A DNA stretch of 64,000 nucleotides from Echinostoma caproni (taxonomy: Eukaryota > Platyhelminthes > Trematoda > Plagiorchiida > Echinostomatidae), in the NCBI GenBank assembly GCA_900618425.1, contig UZAN01039541.1, positions 1 through 64,000 on the forward strand. Reading direction: 5' to 3'. Position 1 is the stretch's first letter. Each line of letters opens with the position of its first letter. The notes under the pieces were generated by a model. The model was not told the DNA's origin, made no database searches, and saw only the letters and a list, made by a program, of their open reading frames with translations. Positions 15,445 through 28,099 of the stretch are shown piece by piece. A program made the translations under genes and the position numbers.

Positions 15445-18400
15445 CAGTTTACGACATTCCGCTTCTAAGCTTAGTGCATAGGATTCCAAATTGAAGTTCA
15501 TATCAAAATACCTGGTTGATAACTGACAAATAGTCGATTCGATCAGCAGTAGACATAATGCAGTGCACGAGGCCGATACATCGCACAGTTTCTAGCAAAA
15601 AGCTATCAGAAATTATGTGAAACAAGATTTGTGGAAGATCAACTTACGTCAGTTAGACAGTATATGTGCACTTTGTTTTTCCAACTGGATACATCTAAGC
15701 GTCAGATTTTTATGCCCCAGACCAGATATGTCAAGCAACTGTTCTATCCAAAATAGTCGCATATGTATACACACACAAACATCGCCAAGGATTTACACGC
15801 AGTTTTTATCAGTGCACTCAGATCACTGTTGAGCTCAATTCAGCGGACGCAAATTCTCTTCACCATCAGAGACAACTGGTGAATTGTCAACCAGCCAAGC
15901 TGTTTGTTATTTAGTCCCGTTTGCAAGAGCGGAACCCAAATCCTAATTTACTATCCAACAGATTGATTAGACGGATCAACGGAGGTTTCCACGATATCTA
16001 TCGATTGCATTCTATCTCCGAAGTATGTTTTGAACCTCATGAACGAAATATTTGTTATTTTGTTGTCAAGGTGACCTATTTAACTTTGTAACTCAATACT
16101 AGGATTATCGGGGCACTTCGGTGTAAGGCAGGTAACACTGGCAACTTAAATGTTTAATGCAAACATAATATCTGATTAAGTTTTTGCATAGAGTGAAGGC
16201 AATCAGGAGATTATTTGTACTACGCTCATATGAAATTAAGATGTATGGTTAAATTGTGCAAGTTGGACTCGAAAACACCAAACACTGGGCTGCATTCTGA
16301 TTCGATTGTTATACTCTGTGACATTTTCTCTTCGAAATGAAGCTAAAATTGTGTTCCGCGAAAGGCACTTGATGAGTTTTGTGTGTAGAAAAGATTTTGA
16401 GCAGATATACATATGCATATTGTGCAGTTAAAATTTAACCGCGGAAACCTTTTTCACTAGAATGCAGACATTCATCATGAAAACAATGTATTGTACTTTT
16501 GAAATCAATGCACACATTTTAATATGTGGCTGGTGGTTTAAGTGTTCATGAATTAATAACCAATGTTTTATTGGAATAAATCTGCAAATCCGAATCATCA
16601 AACCGATGTTCATAGAGTAAGCTCGAACACCGTATGACACGAAAAGCAAACAAACACACTGGGACTTTGAAAACGGAACGCGCATTTTAGTCAGAGATAA
16701 TGAAACATGTCTTGGCAAAATGGACTTTGCACATTTAGATGAACCAAAGAGGGAAGTCATGCTTAGGATGAATTTCATATCAGTTCGATATTAGAGCATG
16801 CATGGGTTTACTGTCTCAGTTGATCGATGCAATATCAGAAACAGAAACTCCTCGATGGTTTTACATCTGAGCTATTCGTAGGTCCAGAGTGTAAAGTCCA
16901 TGAAAAATGGACTTTGAATCTTACTTGTTCTAAATCTTTCCGTAGTGGGATTGAATATCAGTCAGTTAGCGATTCTGATACGTAGTTCTTAGTCTTCCTA
17001 TCTTGATATTTGGAATTTTCGAGGTAATAGCATTATTGTCTCGAATAAAAAACTACCCAAATTTACGACAATAAAGCTACTTTCAATTTATTGCAAATTT
17101 TCGTTTCCTATACACTGCTCGACAAAGCTGTCAATTTTGATTACAGCAGTGTTCGTCTAACTGTTGTCGATAGCCAATTTTCCCAACTCTAACTGACTTC
17201 TTTAGTTCAGATCTCGCACAACAATGTGGACTATATTTGGCTATCTGTTCTACGTTTATCACCGAAAAACCTTAATAATAGCCAAAGGGACATCGCGGAA
17301 ACTATGAATATGCTGGCACTACCGGCATTTAGCATGAACAACGTTCATGAAAGAAGTAGGGGGAGATATTTTCTAATTATGTCTCATCCACAATTTGTTA
17401 TCAGAATTACAAATTTATTTCATTTTCCCTTCCACGGTTTACATGATAGCACCACAATAATCCAAGTCATCCGGTTTAAACGTAGGAAACTAAATTGAAT
17501 TGGACAAACTGCTCCATTTAAATCAATAAACTTATGCAGAGCAAATACTTATTTATTGGTAATCGATGCCAGTTACTAGCGCTTCTTTTTAAATTTAGTG
17601 GACGAACATCGAACAATGTCACAGATAGGGAGTAGTTGTTTGCAATGATGCTTGCAATGCTTTATAACAAGCCAATAAAGGATACAAAACTTTATATTTT
17701 TGGACTTATAGTCGTGATAGAACAATAAGATCCATGAATTATATGACTTATAAACATGCTAGCCAAAACTTAAACCCAGAAGTTATGGGGGAGCATATGA
17801 AACCACGAATGTGGATAGCAAGAGAATTATGTCATCATTTAGTTTCTTTNTCTGGTGGATAGATTCTGTCTCAGATAAATGCCTGTTTTGTGACAACCTC
17901 CGTATCTACAATAACAGGGTTATTTGAGTGATATATTTATTATGAGAATGTGCACTGGCTGCTAGGCGAAATGCCAGGCAACGCAATCACCGTATTGCTG
18001 CCAAATGGCTTGTTTCATCAATGGGGCGTGAAATAGAAGCAAATGTCTGTGTACGGATCCAGTACATTTCTGCGAACAGTTTGAAGCACAATGACTCGGG
18101 GCGGAGTGATTATTGTTTACAATAGTGCCCCCTGTCACACGTTGTGCCAAACAGGCTTGTTAAGATATTTTGTGACTATCAACAATTCACACTTAGTTAT
18201 ATGCAAAAGACGATATGTGCATCCCGAAACCTACGTTTATACAGTTACCCACAAACAACCCAAAACAAAACGTCAAAGCTAACTTCACGCGTTCCTTAAG
18301 GTGGCTTACGGAGAAAACGGATAGCCTTAACTAAATGCGGATCTGATAAAAAATCATGAAAGATTGTGTAGGTTATTGATATTACTTTTCCATACCATGA

Positions 18401-21400
18401 GTCGATGACGGTTGACCGGCAAATCTGTTCAAAGTATATCAGACGTTTTGGTTTAATCTGGGATAAGCTTTATTTGCCTCTAGGCAAAAAAGTTGACTGG
18501 GCATTTGATTGTCATGATACCTTTGGAACGATTTTGCCGATTGCGCGAAAAAGAACACAGTGTCTTGTTCCAATCAACTGCTCGCTCTTTACCGCATTTT
18601 AACTGTGAAAATGAGCACCCCCAATGTTTTGTTACGATGTTTCAGGAAATTCAACTGACCCTCTATTGAACAGAACTCAAGAGTGAATGAGGGAAAACAA
18701 AACGCAGGGAAATTATACGGTGCGTGTGTAACGTTGCTCGCTTGCATCTAACATGTTTCATATTACATCCTGTTTACGGACAGTTCAATACAAATCCAAT
18801 CAGAGAATCCCCAATCAGATTCCATGGGTTGTCTTCCTATGGGACTAATCCGGTTCAGCTAAAACGGCAGACCGATCAATTGCTTTGTGCGGTTCAGTAA
18901 AAGACATTATACTTCGGATCCTCGAGGAAACAAAACAAATAATTAAAGTGAAAAATCGAAAGGATACAAGCAAAATTTAATGTATTTCTGGATGTTCTCG
19001 TGTAAGGAAAGAATCTAGCTGCCGATGTTTCGTTTGTTTTCCCTGTTCGTGACGTTTCTTCGGAAATAAGTTTTGGATGTTTGGAAAAGAAAGTGGAAAG
19101 CATGGCGACTGAGCAAACATCTTTGTGCCGCAATGTTTCCAACCGATTCCATGCATTATTGAGAATCTGCAGTTGTTTGCTCTTTGGCCTGTAATTTCCT
19201 TTCTTCTTTTATTTGGTTGAAAAAATTGAAGGGAAACAAGAAATTATTGAGGTATTATCATCTCTTTTAAGCCAATTTATAAGCTTTAGAAGAGATAATT
19301 ATAAACTATGTTTTTACTACCTAGTGCATTTGAATAAATGTACGAAACTTTATTGCTTTTCTCCTCTGCCGGATGTGAAAGGTCATTCGGCGGAAGCACT
19401 ATCGAGTTGGGCGCCTTCCTGGCTTGGATTTCCGGAGAACTGGAAGTGATTTGAATCTCATTGGATGTGAAAACAATTCACAGTCTACCATTAGCTTAAG
19501 TAAGAGCTGAGTACTCAGCTGAATGAAAACTAAATGGAGGGTGCGCCTGATGGTGATTGGTAACGGGCATAGATCACATCGAGCACATTACGTGTATACA
19601 TGTAATTTAAGAAAACCTAAAATTTTTCCAGTGGTGCAACCGAGGCGAGCTGAAGAATAAAAAAGAAATTAACCAAGTCCTCGAAGCCTTATATGTGTTT
19701 TCATCAATTCTAATTTTTGACTTTACTTTAGTCTAATGTGGCCGATAACGCATTATGTTCTGGATTAACGAACAGTTGAAGGTAATCCCAAGCGCTTGCA
19801 TGCTTTTGAATTTTCTTGGAGATTTCTCGGCCACATTTGTCTATAGTGATGGTCACAACAGACTGAAGTCAGAGGACATTGGTTAAAACTGTTTCTATCG
19901 TGAATACAAAAACGTTTAACGCCAAGTATTGTGTGCCTTCGTTTTTAAATCAGACAAATTGTAATTTTGTCATACGGTAAGCATTTATTTGTGAGATACA
20001 TTTACACGTATACCCCTTTGAGTGTAACTCCTTCCGATAAACCCTCAACGGTCATGTTTCTGTGTTTTCAATGTACTTCATTCCAGAAAAATGCCAAAGA
20101 CGACAGGACATTTTGGTGACATTTTAAGCATGCGGAAATGTGACCTTTTGATGTTCAACCAGGAAATACGCAGGCCTAATAGAGTCCGAAAAACGCGTGA
20201 ACTAAAAATAAACCTCAGATAATGACTAAATTATAACCAGTTCTGTTTCCGTTGCAAACAATTTTATGATATTTTTGCGGCAGATGGCCCACACGGAAAG
20301 AAGTCAAAAGAATAATCGAGGCACTGCGGGACTATATAGAACGCCTTTCTCAGATTACAGGAGCGCATGTTACGGGAATGAAATTTTATTCGGTGGTTTT
20401 TCAAAGCATCTCTTCAAGTTAGTTGATATTTTTCAAATTGCTGGAGGTGATGTTGAGAGATTTTTATTGATGTTAGTTCAGAGCACAGAAAACACATTGG
20501 TTTGCTATTTCTCAACATCTCAATGACGTAATGCTTTGGCGAGTTGAAATCTTATTGTTGGATAAAAGGAATTTATAGTTGATGATAAATTCGTTTTTTT
20601 GGTTTCTGCCAAAACAGTTATCAGAAACTGATTTAACGCCAACTGTGCCAGAAAAACTGCCGTTTTGTGTCTTTTGTGAATTAAATAAGCTGCTTTTAAT
20701 TGCGAAGCGCGCATTTTTTCAATTTTTCATTAGCATTCAATCTCTACCATGTCGTACAAACGTTATATGGTATTTTGAATGTTCACTTCCTCTTCTAATT
20801 TTGTGTTCTTATCACGCAGCAAAGATATTTAATAAAAAATGAACAGGATGAATCACATAGACTAGTGGTCGTAATGTTCAATGCTATGGAAACCAGTAAC
20901 ATGGGTACCCGGATTAGGAATGGCTTACTGTGTCCGGTCTCATAAGGATAGGCGTTGTACTGAGTCGGGAGACAGCAACCTTCCCTGGTGTCGCTGCACT
21001 TCAACTGGGTTTGTTTCCGGTTAACCATCATAGATCCAATGTTGGAAGAAGACGCCCTATTTAGGCGCAAAGTTGAGTCGATGTTTTAGAAACAACCACT
21101 GCGGGCTCCGATTTACGTCATCCTTGGGAAAGAGCAAGAAATTTCCTTGATTAACTGATCAAAAAAGTGCATTAAAAGTTCGTGGTTAACGCAATCTTAG
21201 ATTCTCCTCTTGAGCTTAAAATGAAATGGTCTACCCATATAATTTACTTCTACCTCATAGCATTGAAATATTGAAATATTTCATACCAAAAGACAGAAAT
21301 ATATGTTGCAAATCATCTCGGTTGGAACCTTTGCTGTAACCTAGCAAATTTAAATTCTAAAAGAAACCAATCACACCAGTATCAAACGAGCAACAAAAAC

Positions 21401-22674
21401 ATGCCCAACAAATCAGCAATGGAACAGCATATGCAATCATCCGTTGTTGGCTCTCACACAATCTAATGCTAACAGCTCAGCTATTGGTTGAGGAATGAGT
21501 CTCAAATTTACGGTCGACTTTTCTTATCAGAATGATCAGGATCCGGTCATGACATTTATCAGTTATTGTAGATGCAGAAACAATTCTCACCAACAAAACT
21601 ATGTCCCTACAGAAAATATCTGAGGAGCGTCAAACGAAAAAAACGCTGTTAAAGCTTTAACCAAGAAAACAAATAATACCTCATCTCTTCTGAAACACCA
21701 AACACAATTCGAACAAATAAGGCATCCTCGTATGACCCTGTGACCCCGATGGTTCTATCCTACCATTACGGGGATTATGCTGCGCTCTGGTTTCATTTGA
21801 CGGTGTTTCCTATTCTCACACAAGCTACACCTATCTTGTTCGGTAGGTCGATCAAATGCAGGACAAGTCTCGTTTCAACACGGTTCCCCGTTTGTGCCTC
21901 GGTAAACAAGTAAATCCAATTAAATTTTCGCCTTTTTTACGTGACCTTAAGTGATTTCATTCCGTTTATTATTGGACGAGCTGTAGAATAACGCCCTGGG
22001 GCTGATCACATAGATTCCCACGAAAAAGTTGATTACTTTTCAGGCAAAGGAATGAAACTAAATACAAATAAGTGAACAATTGGAATGTCCAAAATTAGAT
22101 TCATAATCGAACAAAATCGGAAACCCGTTCACAATTGTGACTGGTTTGAGTTTCAAAGAAAATGACAAAACACGAACTGACAGTATGCGTCATCGATTCG
22201 TTGGCTAGTCAAATTTTTTTTCCGTTCATACAGCTATTATTCATCTACTCATCTGTTTGTACTAATAAGCTTAACTCGTACCAGTCTTCACAATCAGTGA
22301 TCTTCACGTAGACATAATACCAAACAATGCTTGAATACTATGTGGCGTAGAATTGTGTTCACCAATGGGTTTTAGTCTTTATTTCTAATGAAGCATTGTC
22401 CATACTTTTTTACGATCACAACGAACCTCTCATCAAATTCATCCACAAGGTCCTTTAGGGCAGTCTCCAATCTGGTATGTCATCTGACCATACCAGCATG
22501 AGATTCCGTTATCGCTTTCCATATTATCACTGACATTTTACACACGCACACATGATAAGAAAGCGAGCTTAAATCAATGCGTTCGATCAAAGAGTAAGGA
22601 GTTTCAGGGAACCGTAGATCTACGCTACATACTACTGAGGTGAGATCAGACCGGGTTAACAATCCCGATCGTTG

Positions 22675-22692
22675 TTCATTCATTCATTCATC
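22675..22692. repeat. (ATTC)n microsatellite
   Basis: Four ATTC-type units, about 25 bases left of a single N at 22715. Confidence 0.8.
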
Positions 22693-23949
22693 CTATGCTC
22701 GCGCTTGACTGGGANGGGATTAAAAGTTTGCGTGGTTATCCAGGCCCCCGTGTGTATATGAAATCACTAAGGAGCAGGACGATCCATTGACACTAGTAAA
22801 TTTTCAAGAAGACCGTGATTAGGAAGACGAAAGCATACGTTTCTGTTCAAGGAAGATACGCCAATGGTGATTGGATAAATGTGAATATTCCATTAATTTT
22901 ACAAAATCAGTCATGCAGCAAAGCTCCATGATTTGTGCATATGTTTGCGGGTAAAAGATAAAACACCCAACAAGGGGCCTTCTCAGTTTTTGTGTATTTA
23001 TTTACCTGTTTCCTCGCTACAAATAGCCATCGTCAGGGACATGCTTAAGTAAACTTGTACGCATTATTCTTTAGAGAATAAAACACTTGATGAAAATAAA
23101 AATTATTCTCATATGGCTGAGATACCTTGAAGTTTGTTCAGCTTCACATTCGCCCAACGGCACGGGGTTACTGTAATACGTTGACCAAATCAAAGACAGT
23201 ATACACAATGTCTGCTGCATAATCCGTGAATTCCTGCGAAGTATAAATATTTTATATTCATCGTGGGGTTTGATAACTATCAAAATCAAATCAATCAAAA
23301 GCTCCGGTGACCAACTCCAAGCAGCGCAAATTACAAGCAACCTTGCCATTTGATTGAGTGAGCACTACCATGCTTTCCAAGTTGAGTTGTGGGGAAATAG
23401 AGTTATCCGTTGCGACACTGGCTGCATGAAATCGCCTGTATATATTGTTTTTGGGGGCTGGGACATAACGGAAAATAGTTTCTAATCGTATTTGTTATGC
23501 CCAAGGTAGATTGGCGACTGTGGACGAAGTCGCGGGTACGAAATGCATATCAAGTCGATCATGTGATTCAACTCCACTAGGGATGAAATCAATGAATTTC
23601 GGATGNGGATGGTCTTGGTCTAACTGCAGTTCAACGATATCTGACGGGACCCATAGACTACTTCATATTTGTGACCAACAAAAACTTTCCCTAAGATAAA
23701 AGTAAATCAAGTCTCAGAAATTAAAATTAATCGAGTGGGCACCAGTGAGCAGATAATTTTATTTTCTGTTATTCACATACAAACTACATAAAGCTCAATT
23801 TATGGCACTTGGAGGCTGAGATGAGACAATCAAGGAATAATGAAAAATGAGTTTGTTTGGTTCCGTGGTAAGTGTTTCTCCTCTTCACATTGAGTAGTAC
23901 AAAGCAGCAAAAATGGGTTTATTGGCTCTTCCAAGTAGCCTTTCTGTGC

Positions 23950-24290
23950 AGTGACCGCTGCACCAAGCCATCCTATCTACAACTTAGACAGACGTCTGGA
24001 AATGCCGGTTTGTTCTGTCAAGCAGCACTGAACGTGCTCAGTAGCTCGGTTGTTCCTGATGTTGATCACGCACAGAATATCATCCACATAGCGTGTGTAT
24101 AACATACAATCCTGAATGGGAGAATTGGGTTGGTTATTTTAGAGTTTCGCCATAAACATATCAACCAACAACAGTGATCTCATGACCACACCATTCTTTG
24201 GTGGATAAATCTATTCTCCGAACTTAAATTGGACGTTATGTGCAAAAATAAGGCAGTTGTTTCAGGCCTGTCTCAACACTGTTACTTTTT
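23950..24290 (-). pseudogene. Penelope-like element reverse transcriptase relic
   Basis: Minus-strand conceptual translation gives HNVQFKFGE from 24240, then after a stop GVVMRSLLLVDMFMAKL. After another stop it gives LYTRYVDDILCVIN, with RYVDDI at 24093-24076. These are the N-V-Q-F-x-F, G-V-x-M-G-S-P...D-M-F-M and Y-V-D-D blocks of Penelope-type reverse transcriptases, in the right order and spacing. At least two stops and lost G/P residues show it is dead. The 76-codon plus-strand frame here is only its shadow. Confidence 0.78.
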
Positions 24291-24866
24291 ACATAACAAC
24301 ACAGTTATTTAAAGGTTTCGCTGATTGGAACATTGCTGAAGAGCGAGTAGTACCAACAATCGGATGACCTGACAATCATTGGGAATTACAAATCCGATTC
24401 GAAAACGAAATTAACCCCAGATAACCTATGATGTTAATCTTCCCTTTCCCAAAACAGCTGTTCTTTTATTTCTGTTTTATTATTGAATCATGGTACATAA
24501 ACAGCGTGATATTTATTGTGATGTATTTGGCATGACTGGGAATCACTGAAAACGAGTTTGTTCGCCAATCTTTGTTCTATTTGAAACAAAGAAATGCGCA
24601 GAAAGTAGCAATAAACGTTATATCAGAATTTCTTTTACTTTGAAAAATTTTATTTAACTATTGTTTTTATTCTGATAGTGACCATCCACATAACGAAAAA
24701 CAAAAGAGAATTAATTTATTTTGACTTGTGAAAATGTAACCTGATGCTTGAATCTTCCACGAAACAAACTAGGCTACGTCTGTCAACCTGAACCGTGTAC
24801 TGTCTTTTCTGACCACAAACCGGCTGATACTATTTTTCACACAAGCCTTTCGAGTATAACCGACCT

Positions 24867-25280
24867 ATGTGGATGTCATCATACACAGTTGTACTTCGGA
24901 GATTATACTCAGAAATAGTCGGAGCAGCATCCAAAACTCCGTTCTCAATCGATCCGATGTTTACCGTTTTTCACACACACACAAACACAATGACACAATT
25001 CCCAGAAAAGGGGAGGTGGTCACTCAAAGAGCCGCCATACGACACGCACAAAACGGGAAAGTCAAGTAATGGTGATGGGAGTCGAAAACACGTCATCCGG
25101 GCTGACGTTATCACCGAGCCGGCTCCGTCCAGCACGCTGTTGAGACAGACTTCAAAGAATTATACTTGCTATTTTGTTTCAGAAATTCCGGAAAGCTTAA
25201 AATGTGATTGCTTGAATACCCAAAATAATTGTATGTTTACAATCCACGGTATCGAAGACGTATCAGATGAAGACATCTAA
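24867..25280 (+). CDS. unrecognised 137-codon open frame, doubtful
   Basis: The longest gap-free open frame outside the PCBP-like gene. The middle (about 25010-25150) is more GC-rich than its surroundings and reads as a polar, Lys/Thr/Ser/Pro-containing stretch; the end is acidic (EDVSDEDI). No domain, signal peptide or family is recognised. Possible internal acceptors (CACAATTCCCAG at 25003; TTTTGTTTCAG at 25181) exist, but no matching donor makes a convincing exon. It may be chance, an exon of an unseen gene, or a repeat fragment. Confidence 0.15.
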   Translation: MWMSSYTVVLRRLYSEIVGAASKTPFSIDPMFTVFHTHTNTMTQFPEKGRWSLKEPPYDTHKTGKSSNGDGSRKHVIRADVITEPAPSSTLLRQTSKNYTCYFVSEIPESLKCDCLNTQNNCMFTIHGIEDVSDEDI

Positions 25281-25410
25281 AAACTGTCACTCATTATTTA
25301 CTACACCAATTTGAAAATATCAATGAGTAACCCAAGAAAACAATTTAATGTGATGACCACTTATGATGAATTATTGATGACATTTTTAAACGAGAGAAAT
25401 ATCTTCAGTG

Positions 25411-25566
25411 TTTAGGAGCGATAGAAATATTTTTGATAATTGACAAGGAGCACTGGAGAGCTGTTTCATCCCGTTCGGTACTCGTTTATGACTCTAACAA
25501 GGAGTAGAATTCACACTCAAGGCCATCAGCAGTGTCTGATGCCTGTGAACAATCGAATGGGCTAAA
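25411..25566 (-). mobile_element. hammerhead-bearing retroposon, copy 1 (internally deleted)
   Basis: The two ends match copies 2 and 3: TTAGCCCATTCG-like at 25566 and ...GACAAGGAGCACTGG... near 25441-25455. The middle, including the B-box region, is missing. On the minus strand at 25490-25450 the hammerhead is decayed: the GATGAAACAGCTCTC portion and stem I strand CAGTGC remain, but CTGACGAG reads AAACGAG. Confidence 0.6.
25450..25490 (-). ncRNA. hammerhead ribozyme relic
   Basis: Recognisable only by alignment to the other two copies: GAAAC, the stem III region AGCTCTC and the distal stem I strand CAGTGC are kept. The CUGA part of the core and half of stem II are lost. It is certainly inactive. 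Confidence 0.45.
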
Positions 25567-25775
25567 AAAACACGATGCTTCAAATCTCCAGTGTTTCCTT
25601 CAGAGAAAGAAAACTTCTATTGGGTAGTTTAGTCAGAATTAAGTATCTGAGTTTGGGGTTTATTGGTTTATCGTTGGATGGTTGATACAGCATTGCTGAA
25701 ACTTTTGATGAAGTTTCATGCAACTAGTTCCATTTAATTTTTTTATGAAAACAATACATGGCATCAAGATCATAG

Positions 25776-25903
25776 AATATGTTGAATTCTACTACTTTCT
25801 GGTAAGCTCATCAGGTATGTATACACATTTTCCCGCCAAATGTGATCTGATTGTTTGTGCCGAGCTGATGAGAGTGCCACGAAGTAAATGAATTCAACAC
25901 ATT
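25776..25903. repeat. small inverted-repeat (MITE-like) element
   Basis: The left arm starts TGTTGAATTC (from 25780) and runs through CTACTTTCTGG to GCTCATCAG (25816). The right arm read in reverse, from about 25899, is TGTTGAATTC, TTACTTCGTGG, CTCATCAG. About three quarters of ~35 positions agree. The spacer is about 50 bases. No coding capacity. It could be a decayed MITE or part of a larger palindromic repeat; no target-site duplication is clear. Confidence 0.5.
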
Positions 25904-26202
25904 TAGTGATCATGATGCTTCTTCTTGCACACCGTTGTCCTATTTTTGTTCACACAGAATGAACACGTTCACCAATCACGCTTGGCACACGAATGAATGA
26001 GCCAATAAGTTTTATAAGCCATGTTCACCAAGAAAAAGTCGTTTAATAGCCAGATGAACGGAATAAAAGTAACCTTCTTAATCATGCTTCTTTAATTGGT
26101 TTTACAAGTGTTACAAATGTCATCCACAGTTCGCTGCATTTGAGAAAGGAGTTCTCTGTTACTCACACTTAGTTTTAGTGGAAATGTAAAGCGTCTACAA
26201 TA

Positions 26203-26305
26203 AATCATGGCTTACCAGCCCATGATTCTGACAATCTAGGTGAACTGTAAATTTCCCAACAGATCCGCCCTGATGAAAGTTTTGGACCAAAGGCCGAAAC
26301 TTTGT
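26203..26305 (+). repeat. structured relic with CTGATGA...GAAAC motif
   Basis: Two hairpins. AATCATGG pairs with CCATGATT at 26203-26227. AAAGTTT pairs with AAACTTT at about 26276-26304, enclosing a tight TTTGG-A-CCAAA hairpin. The second overlaps CTGATGA followed 19 bases later by GAAAC, a layout seen in terminal repeats of some retroelements. It does not fold as a proper hammerhead because stem II cannot pair. Function unknown. Confidence 0.35.
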
Positions 26306-27726
26306 ACCTAGATGTTTATCGCTATAACACCTGTTTCTCGCCGGTAATCAAAAAATCCGAAGCCTGTGAATGCTAACTTTCCTCGTCCTTAGTTTCCCAC
26401 CTGCTAGCAAATCAACGAAAATGGTTTCCCAAAGTCTTATTTGGTACTTATTTTGCATGCGCATGCATGTCAACAGATCAATGGTGATTTGTTTTGAGTT
26501 ACTGGTCATCTTCTGATCTTTCCTGAAACAATATCAGTGTATTATTTACTGCACTGAATAATCGGTGATTGCTAAAATATCGCTCATTGACAAAAGTGTA
26601 CATAAGTCACAATAGTCGACACTAAATAAATGGAGCTGCATGAGTGTAGTTTTGATTTGAACCAAAAGTAATTCGATTTGTTGCATAATGAGAATAATGT
26701 ATGCCCTCGAACAGGGAAGCAATACGAGTGAGACAATTTTAACTAATTAACGGACACAGGATATTCTTTATTCACTCATATTGTGTGAATGTTCAGTGAG
26801 TGGAAAATGTGAGCGGGCTTTAGGGTTTAAGGACTCGTTTATTCTATACATTTTGTGATATATAATCATCCGTTAGTTGACTAGAATATCCTGACAACCT
26901 TCAAAATCTTTTATACTGAGAACTATACAAATACAAATGTTTGCTGATCGTTTCCCAAGAACTGTATGCAAATATCTCGCTTACATCTGTTGAAACAGGT
27001 GCATTGCTCTCAATTAGACTTGTCAGTCATTTCACGAGTTCCAAACTGAACAGCGCTTCTTAAGCGACAGCTGCCAAAGTTATTTCAAGCGAAGGGCTGC
27101 AGATTGAATCAATATAGGTGACACACATATGGTCGATCATTTTTGCAAAAATGTACCCAGGCTGTCTATTATTCACCATAAAATTTGATTACCGATTGCA
27201 AATGATACAATGATCTAATTCCTATGATATATACCTTGAAAATCCTGTAGAATCAATTCATTCTCCTAATCGAGCTCAGGGGTTCGTGTATTGATATGTT
27301 TGATCATAACTCAACTGACGAAACCACACAGCGGTTTTGAACATTCGACAATTTTATGGAGTTAGAATGACACGTATATTAGGATGTTTAAAAAAGCCTT
27401 TTTTTCCTGTCGCCACAGTTGTGTCTCAAAATCATGCACATTTATATGATAAGATAACTCAGTTCCCTTTTGGCTGCTTTTCTGATGCATCCTTTGAACG
27501 TCGTCAGGGCTAAGGAGATTCTAGTAAATGTGAAGCGTATTACAGTTTGAGCGTGTTTGCGCTTTGATATCAACTGGTTATGAGGTGAAAAGGGACAAAC
27601 ATACACGTGGGTAAACACATTCGAAAAAAACATTTTATCGGGAGATATGACGTGCTCCTAAGAGCTAACCTGAAGTGAACACAAGTTATATTCATCCCAT
27701 ACGAAATGGGCGCAAATGTTCACCGT

Positions 27727-27845
27727 TCATTGTGTAGTAGGTCAGGGATAAATATGTCGGTTCGCAATCCGAAAGTGTACGGTTTGAGTCCCAAGAGGGA
27801 CACTGATGACTGGTCACACTAAGGACAACTCAGCGGTGCAGTAAT
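27727..27845 (+). mobile_element. possible tail-to-tail hammerhead/tRNA-like relic
   Basis: On the plus strand, immediately beside the minus-strand copy 2, there is a B-box-like GGTTTGAGTCCC (27781-27792). It is followed by an intact core word CTGATGA (27803-27809), then GGTC...GGAC and AAC. This order resembles the neighbouring hammerhead repeats, but the spacing is shorter, GAA is missing and stem I is not convincing. Confidence 0.3.
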
Positions 27846-27861
27846 TTTGGTTGACCACAAA

Positions 27862-28099
27862 AATGGAAATGTATGTGGTAACTGACAAAGAGCAATGGAC
27901 AGCTATTTCGTCCTGTCTGGGTGTCGTCAGCAGTGCGAATCTTTTGTGTCCCTGTCAGGACTAGAACCGCGAACCTTAGGTTTCTATCACATTTAAATGT
28001 ATTCAACTAGTGGGGAATTACCGATCACCCAACGAGTGAAACTCACATCCAAGATCATCAAGAGGGCTTGTTGCATCTGAACAACCGAATGGGCTAATC
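27862..28099 (-). mobile_element. hammerhead-bearing retroposon, copy 2
   Basis: In ribozyme orientation it begins near 28099 with TTAGCCCATTCGGTTGTTCAG and ends near 27862. The B-box-like GGTTCTAGTCC starts at 27968, 38 bases before the hammerhead core at 27930, matching copy 3. Relative to copy 3 it has extra sequence just before the B box. It is old, with many substitutions. Confidence 0.72.
27892..27936 (-). ncRNA. hammerhead ribozyme, decayed stem II
   Basis: Minus strand. Stem I: GCACTG/CATTGC with one mismatch. Core: CTGACGA is intact. Stem II is broken (CACC against GGAC). GAAA is intact. Stem III: ATAGCTGT, nearly self-complementary. A GTC site lies before the second stem I strand. 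The core bases are the consensus ones that copy 3 has lost, so the two copies complement each other as evidence for the family fold. Confidence 0.68.

Larger units (their letters stand above)
14847..23949. other. no gene seen
   Basis: Apart from the small palindrome and microsatellite listed separately, nothing is supported. Single N positions at 17850, 22715 and 23606 mark small assembly joins. A patch at 15050-15270 is C-rich on the plus strand but encodes nothing recognisable. Confidence 0.55.

Noticed and set aside
18091..18150. A peptide VIIVYNSAPCHT resembling the D-N-A-P-C-H motif of Tc1/IS630-type transposases
   Set aside because: The key Asp is missing, and no following Y-S-P-x-L-N-P-I-E block is found in any frame within the expected distance.
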